This document shows positions 1 to 6,478 of a DNA stretch of 6,591 bases, one piece after another; positions within the stretch are counted from its first letter, which is position 1, and each line of letters opens with the position of its first letter. The position numbers were made by a program, and so were the translations under genes. The notes under the pieces were generated by a model. It was not told where the DNA came from and did no database searches. It saw nothing but the letters and a program-made list of their open reading frames with translations. This stretch comes from Lutibacter sp. Its GTDB lineage: Bacteria > Bacteroidota > Bacteroidia > Flavobacteriales > Flavobacteriaceae. Location of the stretch: NCBI GenBank assembly GCA_030748365.1, contig JASMME010000077.1, positions 1 through 6,591 on the forward strand. The letters run 5' to 3'.

Positions 1-1
1 G

Positions 2-985
2 TTGCTCATCAACACTGCGGTCATTTTCTATCTCCCCGGAGCCGCCTTTTTCATATTACCGGTAGTGCTTTTATTGCTGGTGTTGTCTCTGCGGTTCTTT
101 TGGGACAGCAGCGAAAAAATAGGCTATCTTTTTCTGCTGTTATCCATTCCTTTCATCGCCATTTTCGCCCCGATGATTTGGCTGTTTCCCATTGCCCTGG
201 GCCTAAAAGCCCTAATGGTAGCTACCGTGGCAACGGTTCTTCTGTTTGGATTGTTGGTACCGGTATTTTACCCGTACAAAGCCAAAAAAACGATGGCAAA
301 AGGCTTTTTATTGGTCGGCTTATCATTGATTGTGCTGGCGACCTTTTTATCCGGATTCGATCGAGAAAACAGGCGCCCAAACAGTATTATCTATGTCTTG
401 GATACGGATACAAATGAAGCCTATTGGGCCACCTATGATACAGCCATCGACTCATTTACCGAACAATTTTTAGGAAAAGACCCCCGCAAAGGTGATTATA
501 ATACCCAGACAAGGTTAAGCAAATACAAGACCGGGATTTCATTTCACCAGAAAGCCGCGGTCAACACTTTTAAGAAGCCGATTATAGAGGTCGTCAACGA
601 TACAACCTTGGTTGATAAGCGCCATATACGCTTGCGTATTTCATCTTTACGCAAGGCCCATAAAATTGAATTGTTGGCCAATACCCCCATCCGATTTGAC
701 TCGTTTGTGGTAAATGGCACGCCTTTTTACAGGACTTCCAGCGCTACCGATTTTGAAGTGAACAGCGGCACCATTTTACAGTATTACCTATCAGCACCGG
801 GTGAAAAGATTGATATAGACATGGTTTTCGACCAACACCAAGCCCTGAACCTAAAGGTCTTGGAGGCAAAATACGACTTATTGACCAACCCACAATTCGA
901 TATGATACCCCGGTCAGCTACGATGATGCCCATGCCCTTTGTTTTGAACGATGCCACCATTCTAAGCACAACCATAAAACTATAA
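2..985 (+). CDS. C-terminal part of a probable M28-family membrane peptidase (5' end missing)
   Basis: The reading frame is open through the left edge, so the true start lies outside the window and the TTG at base 2 is probably an internal Leu codon. The visible 327 residues begin with a hydrophobic block that can hold about four membrane helices (roughly residues 9-30, 40-60, 63-88 and 100-118). A soluble region of about 210 residues follows, with stretches such as SIIYVLDTDTNEAYWATYD (128-146) and a Pro/Met-rich tail near 308-315. From memory, this helix block plus extracytoplasmic tail matches the C-terminal half of Bacteroidota M28 aminopeptidases related to ERMP1 and Pff1, whose zinc peptidase domain is N-terminal. 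That catalytic domain is not in the window, so no zinc ligands can be checked and the name is an inference. The gene ends 2 bp before the DUF2891 gene, which suggests co-transcription. Alternative: another multi-pass membrane protein with a periplasmic tail. Confidence 0.7.
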   Translation: MLINTAVIFYLPGAAFFILPVVLLLLVLSLRFFWDSSEKIGYLFLLLSIPFIAIFAPMIWLFPIALGLKALMVATVATVLLFGLLVPVFYPYKAKKTMAKGFLLVGLSLIVLATFLSGFDRENRRPNSIIYVLDTDTNEAYWATYDTAIDSFTEQFLGKDPRKGDYNTQTRLSKYKTGISFHQKAAVNTFKKPIIEVVNDTTLVDKRHIRLRISSLRKAHKIELLANTPIRFDSFVVNGTPFYRTSSATDFEVNSGTILQYYLSAPGEKIDIDMVFDQHQALNLKVLEAKYDLLTNPQFDMIPRSATMMPMPFVLNDATILSTTIKL

Positions 986-987
986 AC

Positions 988-2088
988 ATGAAAAATTATA
1001 TGATAGCAGCTGTATTGTCTGCCCTGTTTTTTACCTGTTCGCCCCCCGTTAAAAAGCCTGTTCCGGAAGCGGATACGCCCATTGCTTCCCCTTCCAGGTT
1101 AGACAACGAAAGTGCTAGCTATTTATACCATTTTGCCTTTGACTGTATTGACCGGGAATATCCCAATAAACTTGGACAGGTATTGGGTGATGCTTCTTAC
1201 CTACTAACACCTGCTGCACTTCACCCCGCCTTTTATGGGTGTTTTGACTGGCATTCCTCGGTGCACGGACACTGGACTTTGTTGAATATCATACGAGAAC
1301 TTCCGGAATTCGAAGCCAGGGAAGCTGTATTGGCAAAACTTCAAAAGAATATAACCCGGGAGAACATCTTACGGGAAGTAGCCTATTTTGAGGATGATCA
1401 CAACAAAAATTTCGAACGCACTTATGGCTGGGCTTGGTTGCTAAAACTTGCCGAAACGTTGCGTGACTGGGATGCAGCAGTAGCGAATGACCTCTATAAG
1501 AATCTGGAGCCCTTGGTACAGCTAATCGAGCAGAAATACCTCGCATTCCTACCCAAACTCGATTATCCAATCCGTGTTGGAGAACATCCAAACACGGCTT
1601 TTGGAATGTCTTTCGCCTATGATTATGCCAAAAAATATTCACCAGCACTGGCAAGGCTTATTGCCCAAAAAGCCCGAGAATATTACGGGAACGACCAGGG
1701 CTGTCCTGTCAAATGGGAGCCGGGTGGTTTTGATTTTTTGTCCCCCTGCTTGCAGGAAGCTTCCCTAATGATGAAAATATTGCCGGAGGAGGAATTTATT
1801 CCCTGGCTCGACACCTTTTTACCTGGTTTTAGGGAGCATCCTGAGAACTACCTTAAGCTTGCTGAAGTGACCGATCGTTCCGATGGGAAAATGGCCCATT
1901 TAGACGGTCTGAACTTTAGTCGTTCCTGGTGTTTGTATGAAATGGGAAATGCCTTGAATAACGAGAAAATGCAATCCCTGGCCAAGCGCCATTTTGATCA
2001 TAGTTACCAAAAAATGGACAGTGGAGAATACGCAGGGTCGCATTGGTTGGCCTCTTTTGCCTTGTACGCCCTTTTACAAAGCCCTTAG
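988..2088 (+). CDS. DUF2891 family protein, probable lipoprotein
   Basis: A complete protein of 366 residues. The N-terminus has a short charged start, a hydrophobic stretch (about 5-16) and Cys17 in FFTC, followed by a Pro/Lys-rich linker. This resembles a type II signal peptide, although the -3 to -1 residues (F-F-T) are not ideal. No acidic run follows the Cys, so there is no clear signal for export to the outer surface. The body matches what I recall of DUF2891: FDCIDREYPNK (51-61), HPAFYGCFDWHSSVHGHW (79-96), EPGGFDFLSPCLQEA (244-258) and HLDGLNFSRSW (304-314), with a C-terminal SHWLASFALYAL (351-362). The conserved His, Trp, Glu and Asp in a mostly helical sequence suggest a ligand or sugar pocket as in alpha/alpha-toroid proteins, but this is inference and no reaction is known to me. 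The ATG lies 2 bp after the preceding stop. The TAG stop overlaps the pyk stop on the other strand. Confidence 0.87.
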   Translation: MKNYMIAAVLSALFFTCSPPVKKPVPEADTPIASPSRLDNESASYLYHFAFDCIDREYPNKLGQVLGDASYLLTPAALHPAFYGCFDWHSSVHGHWTLLNIIRELPEFEAREAVLAKLQKNITRENILREVAYFEDDHNKNFERTYGWAWLLKLAETLRDWDAAVANDLYKNLEPLVQLIEQKYLAFLPKLDYPIRVGEHPNTAFGMSFAYDYAKKYSPALARLIAQKAREYYGNDQGCPVKWEPGGFDFLSPCLQEASLMMKILPEEEFIPWLDTFLPGFREHPENYLKLAEVTDRSDGKMAHLDGLNFSRSWCLYEMGNALNNEKMQSLAKRHFDHSYQKMDSGEYAGSHWLASFALYALLQSP

Positions 2089-3521
2089 GATTTATTGAAT
2101 TCTGTAACGCGAATGGTATTGGCCATTCCCCGTTTTTTTACTGGCATAGAGGTGATGTTAATGGCGTAGTCACCTTCCTTTAAATAGCCGCGTTCATAGG
2201 CCAAGGTATTGATGTCCTCAATGGTTTGGTCGGTACTGACAAAGCGGTCATAATACACGCCTTTTACCCCCCATAGTAGGTTTAGCATGGCCAGGATTCT
2301 CCTGTTGGAAGAAAAGACCAGTATGTTTGATTTTGGCCTCCAGGAGGAGATATGAAAAGCGGTGTAGCCCGAAGCCGTCAGGGTACTAATCACTTCCGCG
2401 TCAATACTGTCAGCCATGATGGCCGCCTGGTGGCAAATGGTTTTTGAAATAAAACGCTCATTGATAGACTTGGCAAATACTTCCGGAGCGTTGATCAGCG
2501 GTGAGTTCTCAACACTTTCGATGATCTTGCGAACCTGTTTGATAACCTGAACCGGAAAATCTCCCACGGAGGTTTCTCCTGAAAGCATCACGGCATCTGC
2601 ACCGTCCATAATGGAGTTGGCAACATCGTTTACCTCGGCCCTGGTTGGCACCTCACTGTTGATCATTGTTTCCATCATTTGGGTGGCAATGATTACCGGA
2701 ATGGTGGCTTTCTTGGCCTTCATAACCAATCGTTTCTGGATCAAAGGCACCTTTTCCATGGGCACCTCCACCCCTAGGTCACCACGGGCCACCATCAAGG
2801 CCTCGCAATGCGGGGTTATTTTATCAATATTGGCAACCGCCTCTGGTTTTTCAATCTTGGCGATGACTGGGATACTATAACCCGAATTTTCCGCCATGTA
2901 TTCCTTCAGCTCGATTAGGTCCTGATCAGTTCTTACAAAAGAAAGCGCGACCCAGTCTACCTTTAGTTTGATGGCAAACAATAGATCTTCCCGGTCTTTT
3001 TCAGTAAGGGCTGGTAGCGATATTTTGGTGTTTGGCAGGTTGACCCCTTTCTTAGATTTTAATTCTCCACCCCGAAGTACTTTTGTGAATACCTTGGTTT
3101 TCCCGTCAGTACCGGTCACCTCAAAGAGCAACTTACCGTCATCTACCAGAATATGCTCTCCAACCTGAACATCTTTGGGGAAATTTTGGTAGGTCATATA
3201 GGCTTGTTCGCGGTTTCCATCACATTTTTCCGTACGGAAGGTAAAAGTATCTCCAAGGGCTAATTTCACCCCTTCTTCCATAATACCTACCCGTAGTTTA
3301 GGCCCCTGGAGGTCTGCTAGTACGGCCACGTAAAACCCTTTTTCAGCATTGATTTCCCTAATCAGGGCTACCCTGCGCGCCACCTCTTCGTAGTCGGCAT
3401 GTGAAAAGTTGATCCTAAATACATTTACACCGGAAACCATCATTTCACTGAGTATTTCCTTAGTGTTCGTTGCGGGCCCCAGCGTTGCCACGATTTTCGT
3501 TCGCTTTCTGTTCCTTGCCAT
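2085..3521 (-). CDS. pyk: Pyruvate kinase, probably K+-independent type
   Basis: Converts phosphoenolpyruvate and ADP to pyruvate and ATP in the cytosol, the last step of glycolysis. It has 478 residues, the usual length for a bacterial enzyme without the extra C-terminal PEP-utiliser domain. The order is barrel start (RTKIVATLGPAT, 7-18), FRINFSH (35-41, containing Arg36, Asn38 and Ser40), the B domain (about 76-165), the active-site signature IPVIAKIEKPEAV (217-229, catalytic Lys222 and metal ligand Glu224), ARGDLG (245-250, metal ligand Asp248), IATQM (278-282) and SGETSVG (314-320), then the C-terminal domain (about 350-478). At the monovalent-cation site it reads DLQGPKLRV, with Lys75 where the rabbit muscle enzyme has Glu117. 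The ATG is 2 bp after the stop of the preceding gene, with no Shine-Dalgarno sequence visible, so the two are probably co-transcribed. Its TAA stop overlaps the stop of the convergent DUF2891 gene. Confidence 0.98.
   Translation of the reverse strand: MARNRKRTKIVATLGPATNTKEILSEMMVSGVNVFRINFSHADYEEVARRVALIREINAEKGFYVAVLADLQGPKLRVGIMEEGVKLALGDTFTFRTEKCDGNREQAYMTYQNFPKDVQVGEHILVDDGKLLFEVTGTDGKTKVFTKVLRGGELKSKKGVNLPNTKISLPALTEKDREDLLFAIKLKVDWVALSFVRTDQDLIELKEYMAENSGYSIPVIAKIEKPEAVANIDKITPHCEALMVARGDLGVEVPMEKVPLIQKRLVMKAKKATIPVIIATQMMETMINSEVPTRAEVNDVANSIMDGADAVMLSGETSVGDFPVQVIKQVRKIIESVENSPLINAPEVFAKSINERFISKTICHQAAIMADSIDAEVISTLTASGYTAFHISSWRPKSNILVFSSNRRILAMLNLLWGVKGVYYDRFVSTDQTIEDINTLAYERGYLKEGDYAINITSMPVKKRGMANTIRVTEFNKS
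2111..2139 (+). terminator. Candidate terminator for the plus-strand pair, inside the 3' end of pyk
   Basis: GAATGG (2111-2116) can pair with CCATTC (2123-2128) around a 6-base loop. Four bases (CCCG) and a run of seven T (2133-2139) follow. It begins 22 bases after the DUF2891 stop and reads in the direction of that gene. The weak points are the 6-bp stem and the 4-base gap before the T run. The sequence also encodes pyk residues near VKKRGMANTI, so coding constraint may explain it. Confidence 0.4.
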
Positions 3522-3523
3522 GA

Positions 3524-3979
3524 TTAGAAGATTAGGTGATTCTTTGATTTTAAATTGTCAGTATCGATGAGGTAGGCGGTAATCACTTGATTTATTTTGT
3601 TGAGTTTATGAACCGTTTTCAGGGAAAAGGCAGGCTTGGCTCCTTTTATTTTTAGGAAGAAGTCAACCCCTTTTTTTTCGGGAACCAGGTACGAAAGACG
3701 GGTGTACTGATTTCCGAGCAGTCCGTTGTTTTCTTCCCCTTCCACTAGGCTTGTGTGCTTGTTATTAATCAGGTAAAAATCCTGTTCGGTAGTGGAGTCC
3801 CTAAATTCAAATAACGGAAAAACAGCGGTTGAGTTCACAAAATCCAGGCTGTCTTTAAAACGCCTAAACTTTGCCCCAAAATTTTGATTCAACAGGTAAG
3901 CCAGGCGATAATCTTCCAAGACGCTATGAATCCCTATCAGGGTAAAATCATCTTCTAGCTCAAAGGTTAATACAGACAT
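3524..3979 (-). CDS. IPExxxVDY family protein, function unknown
   Basis: A small protein of 151 residues. The family is named after a motif that appears here as VPEKKGVDF at residues 99-107, with Val for Ile and Phe for Tyr, followed by FLKIKG. Other visible features are a hydrophobic, acidic N-terminus (SVLTFELEDDFTLIGIHS), a basic patch KFRRFKD (37-43) and a Lys-rich C-terminal third (about 111-147). There is no signal peptide, membrane helix or recognisable catalytic motif, so a cytosolic location is likely. Family members, as I know them, occur in Bacteroidota beside rnc and pyk, which is the arrangement here. The ATG at 3979 gives the expected length and lies about 17 bases downstream of a TAnnTTTG box. 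The role is unknown; a link to pyk is suggested only by the 2-bp spacing. Confidence 0.88.
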   Translation of the reverse strand: MSVLTFELEDDFTLIGIHSVLEDYRLAYLLNQNFGAKFRRFKDSLDFVNSTAVFPLFEFRDSTTEQDFYLINNKHTSLVEGEENNGLLGNQYTRLSYLVPEKKGVDFFLKIKGAKPAFSLKTVHKLNKINQVITAYLIDTDNLKSKNHLIF

Positions 3980-3995
3980 TTCGGGGGTCTTTCTG

Positions 3996-4023
3996 CAAAA
4001 ATACCATTGTTTGGCTAGTCAAA
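3996..4023 (-). promoter_or_regulatory. Candidate Bacteroidota promoter for the IPExxxVDY-pyk pair
   Basis: Read on the minus strand, TTTG (4023-4020) is followed after 16 bases by TATTTTTG (4003-3996), an exact match to the TAnnTTTG box of Bacteroidota primary-sigma promoters. The spacer is a little shorter than the usual 17 or more. The box ends 16 bases before the ATG, so the leader would be short. It lies in the 81-bp gap after rnc, the only sizeable gap in the five-gene run. Confidence 0.55.
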
Positions 4024-4060
4024 CTAATTATTTTACGAAACCGTATTCGTTTCTAGGGTA

Positions 4061-4804
4061 TCACTGTGTTTTTACAATGTTCTTTTGAAGGGTGTAATAG
4101 GCCCTTTTAGAGGCAATTTCTTCAGCCTTCTTCTTGGCAGTGGCCCTGCCCTTGGTAAGTAATTTGTCGTCTAGGAACAATTTTACAGCAAAATGTTTTA
4201 CAGGATCATTTCCGGTGTCTTCGTACACTTCATAGCGAAAGACTTTTTTGTGTTTTTGGCACCATTCGATAAACAGGCTTTTATAGCTGGTGATTTTTCC
4301 TTCTAATTTTCGCACGTCGACATAAGGATCTATCACACGCTGGTAGATGAATTGCTCACAGTAGGCATAGCCCTTGTCGAGGTAAATGGCGCCAATCAGG
4401 GCTTCAAAAATATTGCCGTGAATGTTTTCGCCAAATTTAGACTTTGAGAGGTTGCTTTTTACCAGGGGTAGTAAGTCTAGGTCCCTACCGAGTTCATTCA
4501 GGTGTTCACGACTCACAATCTTTGAACGCATCTGTGTGAGATAGCCTTCGTTTCCAGCGGGTACTTCTTTAAAAAGATGGGAAGCGATGACAGCACTGAG
4601 CATGGCATCTCCTAAAAATTCTAGGCGTTCGTAACTGATTGGGTGACCGGTATCTTGATTGAATTGTTGGGCAGAGCGGTGAATAAAGGCTTTTTTATAA
4701 TAAGCCAGTTCATTTGGTGAAAAACCGATAATCTTCTTTAACGCAGCAAGAAATACATTGTCACTGGCAGGGGATTTCTTGAAAAGTGTGCGAATGAAGT
4801 TCAT
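4061..4804 (-). CDS. rnc: Ribonuclease III
   Basis: Endonuclease that cuts double-stranded RNA, acting in rRNA maturation and mRNA turnover. Starting at the ATG at 4804 it has 247 residues (MNFIRTLFKK...), 4 bases after the fabF stop. An ATG at 4867 in the same frame would add 21 residues but overlap fabF by 59 bp, and those residues read as out-of-frame fabF sequence. The endonuclease domain covers about 15-160, with the signature ERLEFLGDAML (59-69) carrying the expected acidic residues Glu59, Glu62 and Asp66, then FEALIGAIYLDKGY (133-146) with Glu134, the match of E. coli Glu117. A double-stranded-RNA-binding domain spans about 172-240, ending in the typical KGRATAKKKAEEIASKRAY. Position 131 is Asn, whereas E. 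coli has Asp114; see findings. It is probably co-transcribed with acpP and fabF. Confidence 0.97.
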   Translation of the reverse strand: MNFIRTLFKKSPASDNVFLAALKKIIGFSPNELAYYKKAFIHRSAQQFNQDTGHPISYERLEFLGDAMLSAVIASHLFKEVPAGNEGYLTQMRSKIVSREHLNELGRDLDLLPLVKSNLSKSKFGENIHGNIFEALIGAIYLDKGYAYCEQFIYQRVIDPYVDVRKLEGKITSYKSLFIEWCQKHKKVFRYEVYEDTGNDPVKHFAVKLFLDDKLLTKGRATAKKKAEEIASKRAYYTLQKNIVKTQ

Positions 4805-4808
4805 TCGA

Positions 4809-6068
4809 TCATATGGGTTCGTCGAGTTTTTTGAAAAGTACACAGGCATTGTGTCCTCCAAAACCAAAGGTATTGCTCATGGCTACTTTTATATTACGTT
4901 GCTGAGCCTTGTTGAACGTAAAGTTAAGTTGGTTGTCAATTTGCTCATCATCGGTAAAATGATTGATGGTTGGCGGTATGATTCCTTCTTTCAAAGAGAG
5001 GATAGAAGCAATGGATTCCACAGCACCCGCTGCGCCGAGCAAATGGCCCGTCATGGACTTGGTCGAATTGATGTTTATGTTGTAGGCGTGTTCCCCAAAA
5101 ACCTCTAGGATTGCCTTTGTTTCCGCAATATCTCCGAGTGGGGTCGATGTGCCGTGTACGTTGATCGTATCTACGTCGGCAGGTTCTAGTCCTGCATCTT
5201 TTAAGCAGTTTAACATCACTTTGGTAGCGCCCAGTCCTTCTGGGTGAGGTGCTGTGATATGATGTGCATCGGCAGAGAGGCCACCTCCTACCAATTCCGC
5301 ATATATCTTAGCGCCCCGGGCCTTGGCGTGTTCATACTCTTCAAGAATCAGTGTACCCGCACCTTCCCCCAGCACAAAACCTTCCCGGTCTTTGTCAAAA
5401 GGCCTAGAAGCAGTGGCAGGATCGTCATTTCTTGTAGACAGTGCCTGAAGGGCGTTAAAGCCACCAATTCCAGCTTTGGTAACGCCTGCTTCCGAGCCGC
5501 CTGAAACCATGATATCGGCATAGCCCAGTCGAATATAATTCAGGGCATCGATGATGGCATTAGAAGAGGAGGCACAGGCAGAAACCGTTGCAAAATTAGG
5601 GCCGCGAAACCCGTATTTGATAGAAATCTGTCCAGGAGCGATGTCCGGGATCATCTTGGGAATAAAGAACGGATTAAAACGCGGGGTTCCGTCTCCGGAA
5701 GCAAAGTTTAAGACTTCGTTTTCAAAGGTTTCTAAACCACCTACACCGGCCCCCCAAATAACACCAATCCGGTCCTTGTCTATTTTTTCAAGATCCAGAC
5801 CGGCATCGATTACCGCTTCGTCTGTTGCCACCATGGCGTACTGGGTAAACCGATCCATTTTACGGGCTTCCTTACGGTGAAGGAAGTCGGTCACCTGGAA
5901 ATTCTTGATTTCACAAGCGAAACGGGTCTTGAATTTAGAAGCGTCAAAATAGCTTATTGGTGCGGCACCACTCGTACCGCTGATAAGTCCATTCCAATAG
6001 GCTTCTACAGTATTGCCAATAGGAGTTAACGCACCAAGTCCGGTAACAACAACGCGTTTTATCCCCAT
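4809..6068 (-). CDS. fabF: 3-oxoacyl-[acyl-carrier-protein] synthase II (KAS II)
   Basis: Condenses malonyl-ACP with acyl-ACP in the elongation cycle of fatty-acid synthesis in the cytosol. It has 419 residues, close to the family's usual 410-415. The N-terminus KRVVVTGLGALTPIGN is typical. The catalytic set is complete by eye: nucleophile Cys165 in TVSACASSSNA, His305 in VHGTSTPLGD, Lys337 in NSTKSMTGH and His342. The gatekeeper loop GFGG (402-405) has Phe403, matching E. coli Phe400. Presence of Cys-His-His and the overall length favour FabF over FabH; FabB is less likely from the sequence style and the acpP neighbour. The ATG lies 7 bases after the acpP stop, with an AT-only spacer and no Shine-Dalgarno sequence. 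Co-transcription with acpP would supply the enzyme together with its carrier protein. Confidence 0.98.
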   Translation of the reverse strand: MGIKRVVVTGLGALTPIGNTVEAYWNGLISGTSGAAPISYFDASKFKTRFACEIKNFQVTDFLHRKEARKMDRFTQYAMVATDEAVIDAGLDLEKIDKDRIGVIWGAGVGGLETFENEVLNFASGDGTPRFNPFFIPKMIPDIAPGQISIKYGFRGPNFATVSACASSSNAIIDALNYIRLGYADIMVSGGSEAGVTKAGIGGFNALQALSTRNDDPATASRPFDKDREGFVLGEGAGTLILEEYEHAKARGAKIYAELVGGGLSADAHHITAPHPEGLGATKVMLNCLKDAGLEPADVDTINVHGTSTPLGDIAETKAILEVFGEHAYNININSTKSMTGHLLGAAGAVESIASILSLKEGIIPPTINHFTDDEQIDNQLNFTFNKAQQRNIKVAMSNTFGFGGHNACVLFKKLDEPI

Positions 6069-6075
6069 ATAAAAA

Positions 6076-6312
6076 TTACTTTTTAGCGTCCTCTATATAA
6101 CTGACTGCCTGTCCGACAGTACCAATGTTTTCAGCTTGATCATCAGGGATTTGAATATCAAATTCTTTTTCGAATTCCATGATTAGTTCAACCGTGTCGA
6201 GCGAGTCAGCCCCCAGGTCGTTGGTAAAGCTTGCTTCTGTTGTTACTTCATTTTCGTCAACGCCTAACTTATCTACGATAATGGCTTTTACTCTTGATGC
6301 AATATCAGACAT
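6076..6312 (-). CDS. acpP: Acyl carrier protein
   Basis: Carries growing acyl chains on a 4'-phosphopantetheine arm and delivers them to FabF and the other fatty-acid synthase enzymes. It has 78 residues, the standard length. The attachment serine is Ser37 in [16 protein letters not shown], preceded by a typical first helix ([17 protein letters not shown]). Helices II and III are acidic, as expected for docking to basic partner surfaces, and the C-terminal helix [12 protein letters not shown] is typical. The leader immediately before the ATG consists almost wholly of A and T with no Shine-Dalgarno sequence, which is common in this phylum. It is the first gene of the run and lies about 30 bases downstream of a good promoter candidate, so it probably leads the acpP-fabF-rnc transcript. 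Confidence 0.99.
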   Translation of the reverse strand: MSDIASRVKAIIVDKLGVDENEVTTEASFTNDLGADSLDTVELIMEFEKEFDIQIPDDQAENIGTVGQAVSYIEDAKK

Positions 6313-6341
6313 AATTTTTAATTTTAAATTTAATTACAGCG

Positions 6342-6370
6342 CAAAAATAGAAAACTTTATTGAATACAAA
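6342..6370 (-). promoter_or_regulatory. Candidate Bacteroidota promoter for acpP-fabF-rnc
   Basis: On the minus strand TTTG (6370-6367), a -33-type element, is followed after 17 bases by TATTTTTG (6349-6342), an exact match to TAnnTTTG. Transcription would begin a few bases further on, leaving an AT-rich leader of roughly 25 bases before the acpP ATG. Sequence, spacing and position all fit the Bacteroidota primary-sigma promoter. Confidence 0.75.
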
Positions 6371-6435
6371 ATCTTTTAAACCATAAAAGATGTTAGGCAT
6401 GCATAGTAAAATAGGGGCAATATTTCCAGGATTTT

Positions 6436-6449
6436 TCAGAACTTTCTGA
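6436..6449. promoter_or_regulatory. Short perfect dyad upstream of the acpP promoter, possible operator
   Basis: TCAGAA and TTCTGA are exact inverted repeats separated by CT, giving a 14-base dyad. The 2-base centre is too small for a good RNA hairpin, so a dimeric DNA-binding protein is the more natural reading. It lies about 65 bases upstream of the acpP -33 element. No known regulator motif is recognised, and a dyad of this size can occur by chance in AT-rich DNA. Confidence 0.25.
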
Positions 6450-6478
6450 TTATTTTGTTTTAATTATGCAAATATATT

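Noticed and set aside
2611..2880. Plus-strand open frame of 89 codons opposite pyk with a hydrophobic stretch.
   Set aside because: It lies wholly antisense to strongly conserved pyruvate kinase active-site codons, and its composition follows from the opposite strand.
4035..4053. Hairpin between rnc and the IPExxxVDY gene as an rnc terminator.
   Set aside because: Only 5-bp stems form (ACGAA/TTCGT or GAAAC/GTTTC, mutually exclusive), with low GC and no continuous T run on the minus strand.
4805..4867. A longer RNase III start at 4867 adding 21 residues.
   Set aside because: It would overlap fabF by 59 bp, the added residues read as out-of-frame fabF sequence, and the start at 4804 gives the usual length and a 4-base gap after fabF.
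4758..5108. Plus-strand open frame of 116 codons across the rnc-fabF junction.
   Set aside because: It is antisense to two confidently identified genes and resembles no known family.
6397..6404. GCATGC/ATGCAT palindromic bases upstream of acpP.
   Set aside because: The palindrome is only 6 bp, with no flanking symmetry and no recognised regulator.
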